From Lachnospiraceae bacterium (GTDB taxonomy: Bacteria > Bacillota > Clostridia > Lachnospirales > Lachnospiraceae), in assembly GCA_024690885.1 (NCBI GenBank), contig JAILOI010000096.1:1-34229 (forward strand): 34,229 nt of DNA, given 5' to 3'. Below, in pieces: positions 30,421 through 34,229 of this stretch; positions within the stretch are counted from its first letter, which is position 1, and each line of letters opens with the position of its first letter. Below the pieces are notes generated by a model, which made no database searches, was not told the origin of the DNA, and saw nothing but the letters and a program-made list of their open reading frames with translations. The position numbers and the translations under genes were made by a program.

Positions 30421-30709
30421 GCTTTGTTTCTACAATCCGCATACTCCTACCGGAACGCTTTCATTTGGAGTATTTTATTGCTTGTTTCTATAATCCGCAT
30501 ACTCCCGCGAGATCGCTTTCGCTTTCGGTGTAAGCGTAGCGGATACTATGTAATTTAAAGGATGGCTTCGGCCATCCTTTTTAAATTACAAGTACCGACG
30601 CTTCCACAGACTCGCTACAGAGTATGGGATTATAGAAACAAGCTTACTTAACCAATATCTATCTTGTGCCGTTATATGAGGATGGAGTATGAGATTGTAG
30701 AAACAAAGC
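30421..30709. repeat. Nested long inverted repeat / giant stem-loop downstream of araD
   Basis: GCTTTGTTTCTACAATC 30421-30437 pairs 30693-30709; CATACTCC 30440-30447 pairs 30684-30691; GCTTGTTTCTATAATCC 30480-30496 pairs 30627-30643; CATACTC 30498-30504 pairs 30620-30626; apical 19-bp-class UUCG hairpin 30550-30589. Confidence 0.85.
30550..30589. terminator. Strong UUCG-capped hairpin, likely (bidirectional) intrinsic terminator
   Basis: GTAATTTAAAGGATGGC-TTCG-GCCATCCTTTTTAAATTAC; T-tract on both strands. Confidence 0.75.
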
Positions 30710-30771
30710 TTATATGACCAATATCTATCTTGTTCCTTTATATGGGGATGGAATATGGGATTGTAGAAGGC
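30620..30771. repeat. Tandem ~65-66 bp direct repeat, about 2.3 copies
   Basis: GAGTATG[A/G]GATT[A/G]TAGAAACAA(A)GCTTA...ACCAATATCTATCTTGT...TATATG[A/G]GGATGG at 30620 and 30685; partial third copy GAATATGGGATTGTAGAAGGC at 30751. Confidence 0.85.
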
Positions 30772-30897
30772 TTGCGTGGAACGATTCCATTGCCTGACCG
30801 GTTGGACCGTTGTGTTTGGGGGATGGGTGGTCTTTTTATGCGATAAAAGGGGTGTTCACCGGTATCAGAAATGTTATAATAGGCAGGCGGAGGGAAG

Positions 30898-31731
30898 ATG
30901 ACTATGTTTAAAAAAGAGATTACGGCAGCAACGCTGAAGTGGGTCGCTGTTATTACCATGATTATCGATCATTTTGGAGCGAGTATTTTGGAGGGTGCGG
31001 TTACCAGAGGAACTCTTATGCCTACGCCGCAGTACCTATTGTTGGACTTGGTGGTTCGTGCCATTGGCCGTATCGCTTTTCCAATTTTTATTTTTCTGAT
31101 GCTGGAAGGATTGTATCACACCAGAAATCGTTGGAAGTATTTGGGGCGTTTGGGCTTATTGGCACTGATTTCCGAAATTCCGTTTGACTGGGCGTTCTGG
31201 CTCACCAGAAATCAGGTGGAGAATCATCAGTTTATGGAGTTTCAGCATCAGAATGTATTTGTGACCCTTTCCATTGGCCTGTTTATGATGATTCTGTTGG
31301 AAGCGGTTCGTCCGCACAGCATGGGCCTGGCGTTGGATCGAGAGATTGCTGCGCGTGATGGCATCGAGTTTGCGAAGGAACGGTGGTATGTCGTACTTGG
31401 ACGGATTGTACTGTGTATCATCATTGCCTTGGCTTGTATGTGGCTGAATAATTTTTTACGTGCGGACTATGGGTTCGTGGGTATTGTGGGCTTTCTTGGC
31501 ATGTACTTGGGCAATCTGTTATGGCGTGTAAATTGGCGTACCCTGTTACTGGGTGTGGCCGGTCTTACCATCTTCAATGCGTTCGAGATTGTGTCGGTGT
31601 TGGATTTGTTATTGATTCGTAATTATCGGGGAACCAAGGGTTCTTCCATGAACAAGTGGGTGTTTTATTTTATTTACCCCGTGCATTTGGCAATCTATGG
31701 ATTGATTGTTATGTTTGTAGTTTTAAAATAA
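30898..31731 (+). CDS. TraX family membrane protein
   Basis: LKWVAVITMIIDHFGA, AIGRIAFPIFIFLMLEGLYHTRNRWKYLGRL, C-terminal FYFIYPVHLAIYGLI; preceded by TATAAT and GGAGG SD. Confidence 0.88.
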   Translation: MTMFKKEITAATLKWVAVITMIIDHFGASILEGAVTRGTLMPTPQYLLLDLVVRAIGRIAFPIFIFLMLEGLYHTRNRWKYLGRLGLLALISEIPFDWAFWLTRNQVENHQFMEFQHQNVFVTLSIGLFMMILLEAVRPHSMGLALDREIAARDGIEFAKERWYVVLGRIVLCIIIALACMWLNNFLRADYGFVGIVGFLGMYLGNLLWRVNWRTLLLGVAGLTIFNAFEIVSVLDLLLIRNYRGTKGSSMNKWVFYFIYPVHLAIYGLIVMFVVLK

Positions 31732-31746
31732 TTTGGAGGCTTTAAG

Positions 31747-32004
31747 ATGCAGTACGATGAGATTTGTATTCAAACTTTTTTGGAGAAACAGTTGCAGCTG
31801 TTTCCGGAACCGGTAGCGGATACCGAGGAAGAAGCGGAGTATTTCCTGGAAGATTGTTGTGCCGTTGTGTGCAAGGACAAGAAAGAAGTGAAGGAGTATA
31901 TGCTGGAAAACTTGGATGCTTATGGCATGTCGGATGAGGAGATTCTTTCTTGTGAGGAAGTGTTTGCTCTACCGGATGGCCGTTTCTTAATCGTGGAAGG
32001 ATAA
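31747..32004 (+). CDS. Small acidic conserved hypothetical protein
   Basis: 85-aa ORF with SD (TTGGAGG) in tight same-strand spacing between traX-like and PPIase genes. Confidence 0.7.
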   Translation: MQYDEICIQTFLEKQLQLFPEPVADTEEEAEYFLEDCCAVVCKDKKEVKEYMLENLDAYGMSDEEILSCEEVFALPDGRFLIVEG

Positions 32005-32007
32005 GTT

Positions 32008-33000
32008 ATGAAGCGGATGCAAAAGTTTATTGCTTCCCTATGCCTGGTCGCGTTGATGGCGTGCGGGGTTTGCGGATGTACGGTAAACAATCATGTGGTT
32101 TATTTTTCCGGTGGCGCCGGATTTGGCAACGTCTTTCGAATTGGAGACTTACGTTGCCCGCTGAAAGAAGCCAAGGTTTATCTGGCCAATTACAAAAATC
32201 TATATGGCACCGTCGGTTCTGTGAGTTTGTGGGATGATGACTTCGATACGGTATCCATGGAATCCTCCATCAAGGATTCTGTGATTTCACATCTAAGCAA
32301 TGTGTACTCCTTTGACTTGTATGCCAGAGATCAGAAAATTTCATTAACGAAAAAAGAAGAAGCTGCCATTGAGGATGCAGCCAAAGAATATTATGCGTCG
32401 CTTTCCAAAGAGGAAGTAAAATATCTTCGTGTATCAGAATCGGATATTCAGCAGATGTACAAGAATTATGCGCTGGCTGAGAAGGTATACTTTACGTTGA
32501 TGGATACGGTAGACGATGAGGTAAGTGAGGATGAGGCGCGCGTGATGGATGCGTATGTGTTGTTTGTAACGGACAAGCAGTTAGCGCAATCCATTGCAAA
32601 TAAAATTGCTGCAGGCAATGAATTTGAAACCCTGGTGAACACATACAGTGAAAAGGACAAGACCGTGGTTTCCTTCGGACGTCACACTTATTCTACAGAG
32701 ATTGAATCGGTGGTGTTCCAGTTGAACAACGGAGATATTTCTTCTATGTTATCGGACGAAGATGGATTTTATTTTTTCCAGTGCGTGAACAAATACAACG
32801 AACAATTATCGGAAGAAAATAAAAGTAACGTCATCGCAGAACGAAAAGAAGAGTTGGTGCATCAAATTATTGCATCACAAAATGAAACTTATTATTCTCA
32901 TTTGAATCAAAAACTTTGGGACAAAACTTCCATGAATTTGGATGAGAGTATTACTACAGATTCCTTCTTCGAAGTGCTAAACAGCCACATTTCTTACTAG
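32008..33000 (+). CDS. Putative lipoprotein, SurA/PrsA-like peptidyl-prolyl isomerase (parvulin type)
   Basis: Signal peptide with lipobox-like LMAC/VCGC; parvulin-like segment VMDAYVLFVTDKQLAQSIANKIAAGNEFETLVNTYSEKDKTVVSFGRHTYSTEIESVVFQLNNGDISSMLSDEDGFYFFQCVNK. Confidence 0.8.
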   Translation: MKRMQKFIASLCLVALMACGVCGCTVNNHVVYFSGGAGFGNVFRIGDLRCPLKEAKVYLANYKNLYGTVGSVSLWDDDFDTVSMESSIKDSVISHLSNVYSFDLYARDQKISLTKKEEAAIEDAAKEYYASLSKEEVKYLRVSESDIQQMYKNYALAEKVYFTLMDTVDDEVSEDEARVMDAYVLFVTDKQLAQSIANKIAAGNEFETLVNTYSEKDKTVVSFGRHTYSTEIESVVFQLNNGDISSMLSDEDGFYFFQCVNKYNEQLSEENKSNVIAERKEELVHQIIASQNETYYSHLNQKLWDKTSMNLDESITTDSFFEVLNSHISY

Positions 33001-33066
33001 TTTCTGTGTGTTTTTGTTTTGTTGTATTTCCAACAAAATAATTTTTAAGAAAAATTGTTTGAAAAT

Positions 33067-33102
33067 AAAAGTAGTAAATTTTTAAATTTACTACTTTTTT
33101 TA
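33067..33102 (+). terminator. Intrinsic terminator after PPIase gene
   Basis: AAAAGTAGTAAATTT / AAATTTACTACTTTT followed by T-tract. Confidence 0.75.
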
Positions 33103-33189
33103 TATTTGCAAATCATTCGGATAAGTGTATAATCAAATTTGCGAGATTAGATTTTTTGTCTACCAATTTTTCAATGAGAGGAGAACAGT

Positions 33190-33669
33190 ATGGACGAGAT
33201 CAAGAAATTATCCGAAGAGCTTGCAAAAGATGTAAGCACCAAGGCTACAGAAGCAAAGAAGGCTGTTGAGTCTAAGGCTGCTGCAGCTAAGAAAACCGTT
33301 ACTAAGAAGGCTACCGCAGCTAAGAAGGCAGCGACTACTAAGACTGCCGCTGCTAAGAAGACCGTAGCTAAGAAGGCTACCACTACCAAGAAGGCAGCTA
33401 CAACTAAGGCTACTGCAGCTAAGAAGACTGCAACCAAGAAGGCTACAACAGCTAAGAAGACCGTTGCTAAGAAGGTCGCAGCAGTTGTTAAGGATCCTAA
33501 GGTAAATGTTAATTTACAGTTTGCTGACAAGGATTTGAAGCTGAACGACATCGTTAAGAAGGTTCAGGCTGCTGAGAAGAACGGCAAGAAATATGATATC
33601 TACTTGAAGCCGGAAGAGCACAAGGCTTACTTCGTTGTTGATGGTAAGGCTGGAGCAATTGACTTATAA
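33190..33669 (+). CDS. Histone-H1-like Ala/Lys/Thr-rich protein with DUF6465-like C-terminus
   Basis: KKAVESKAAAAKKTVTKKATAAKKAATTKTAAAKKT... repeats followed by folded tail VNVNLQFADKDLKLNDIVKKVQAAEKNGKKYDIYLKPEEHKAYFVVDGKAGAIDL; SD GAGAGGAGAA. Confidence 0.85.
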   Translation: MDEIKKLSEELAKDVSTKATEAKKAVESKAAAAKKTVTKKATAAKKAATTKTAAAKKTVAKKATTTKKAATTKATAAKKTATKKATTAKKTVAKKVAAVVKDPKVNVNLQFADKDLKLNDIVKKVQAAEKNGKKYDIYLKPEEHKAYFVVDGKAGAIDL

Positions 33670-33704
33670 GTCTTTTTAGGGGAATTTTTTTTATCGGGTT
33701 TTTA

Positions 33705-33733
33705 GGACGTTGGTTTTCCAACGTCCTTTTTTT
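33705..33733 (+). terminator. Intrinsic terminator after histone-like gene
   Basis: GGACGTTGG (33705-33713) TTTT CCAACGTCC (33718-33726) TTTTTTT. Confidence 0.9.
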
Positions 33734-33782
33734 GTTGCCCATGCCCGTCACCCTTTTCTTTGTATCCTGTGGTCTAAGGATA

Positions 33783-34218
33783 GATTTTCTCGTGGGTAAA
33801 GACATGCCTTCCCAGGTGTCCTTTTAACAGGATTTTACATGTTCAAAGTGATTGTACGTCCATCTGACGCACGCTTTTTTCTTTTGATATCCGCTCTGTA
33901 TTTTGGCTTCCATCCCGTAGTCGCTTGGCACTGTGTTACAACGAAGTTTGTTTTCACGGATTTGGGCACCACATAAGAATCGCATCCGTGCTTGGGCTTA
34001 TGTTCGCCATGCCGTCCATGGCATGGCGTGCCCATCCGTTGAAAACAAATCTTCTGTAACACAAGCACCCGCTTTTAGGGGATGGAACCAAAATACAGAG
34101 GGATATCCAATTGATACAAAATAATTAGCGTGCGTCAGGGACGTACCTTCACAAAGAACATGTAAAGACTTTAAAAGACACCGAAGGAGGAAGGCATATC
34201 TACCCACGTTAGAAAATC
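33783..34218. repeat. Giant imperfect inverted repeat (about 436 bp) able to form a single long branched stem; structured RNA or DNA-hairpin/MITE-like element
   Basis: In-register complementary blocks: 33783-33790/34211-34218, 33791-33797/34202-34208, 33804-33812/34189-34197, 33815-33820/34177-34182, 33822-33827/34171-34176, 33834-33844/34156-34166, 33848-33851/34149-34152, 33854-33861/34139-34146, 33864-33874/34128-34138, 33886-33892/34101-34107, 33894-33906/34088-34100, 33908-33916/34079-34087, 33932-33940/34055-34063, 33943-33946/34051-34054, 33947-33955/34041-34049, 33957-33961/34034-34038, 33964-33969/34028-34033. Confidence 0.9.
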
Positions 34219-34229
34219 ATTCTTATGAT

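Noticed and set aside
30118-30558. 146-aa + strand ORF overlapping araD out of frame
   Set aside because: Lies in alternate frame of conserved araD and runs into the inverted-repeat region; no SD or recognisable domain.
30421-30771. CRISPR array interpretation of the repeats after araD
   Set aside because: Repeats are in opposite orientations with similar (not unique) inter-repeat sequence and no cas genes; they fit a nested inverted/tandem repeat instead.
33250-33480. Short DNA repeats (GCTAAGAAG-type units) as a possible noncoding tandem array
   Set aside because: Explained by coding for the Lys/Ala/Thr-rich repeat region of the histone-like protein.
33171-33551. 126-aa minus-strand ORF antisense to the histone-like gene
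   Set aside because: Hydrophobic Ala/Val/Phe repeats are just the complement of Lys/Ala codon repeats.
33835-34207. Short ORFs on both strands (33835-34068 -, 33933-34124 +, 33998-34207 -) inside the giant inverted repeat
   Set aside because: The region is explained by palindromic pairing; translations are unremarkable and lack supported starts.
33783-34218. Ordinary intrinsic terminator or 6S RNA explanation for the giant hairpin
   Set aside because: Stem is >200 nt per arm with a branched tip and a complete terminator already exists at 33705-33733; far larger than 6S RNA, without its characteristic single central bubble.
33783-34218. Retron msr-msd locus
   Set aside because: No reverse transcriptase in the window and stem much longer than known msd hairpins; cannot be excluded only because the sequence ends at 34229.

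Overview
The window looks like a Lachnospiraceae-type (Clostridia) chromosomal segment. It is mostly housekeeping: a DUF4364 protein and malic enzyme (minus strand), rho, rpmE, DUF1385, prmC, prfA, a sufCBDSU Fe-S operon followed by a COG2509-like FAD-dependent dehydrogenase, a GGDEF protein, DegV, a GH13 alpha-glucosidase, addB-addA, gamma-carbonic anhydrase, Maf, an AraC regulator with an L-arabinose operon (araA, FGGY kinase, araD), TraX-like, a small conserved protein, a PPIase lipoprotein, and a lysine-rich histone-H1-like/DUF6465 protein. The most striking signals are noncoding. (1) At 33783-34218, possibly running off the window end, there is a giant imperfect inverted repeat. I count 17 successive Watson-Crick helices (about 132 bp) in register, capped by a two-hairpin 'T' tip. 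The interruptions are almost all asymmetric loops or bulges. This could be a large structured RNA or a DNA-hairpin/MITE-like element. (2) At 30421-30709, just after araD, there is a nested inverted repeat whose inner and outer arm pairs differ by matched (compensatory) changes. It is centred on a UUCG terminator hairpin and continues into a ~65-bp tandem repeat. Neither is explained by coding sequence. No CRISPR, rRNA or tRNA genes were seen.
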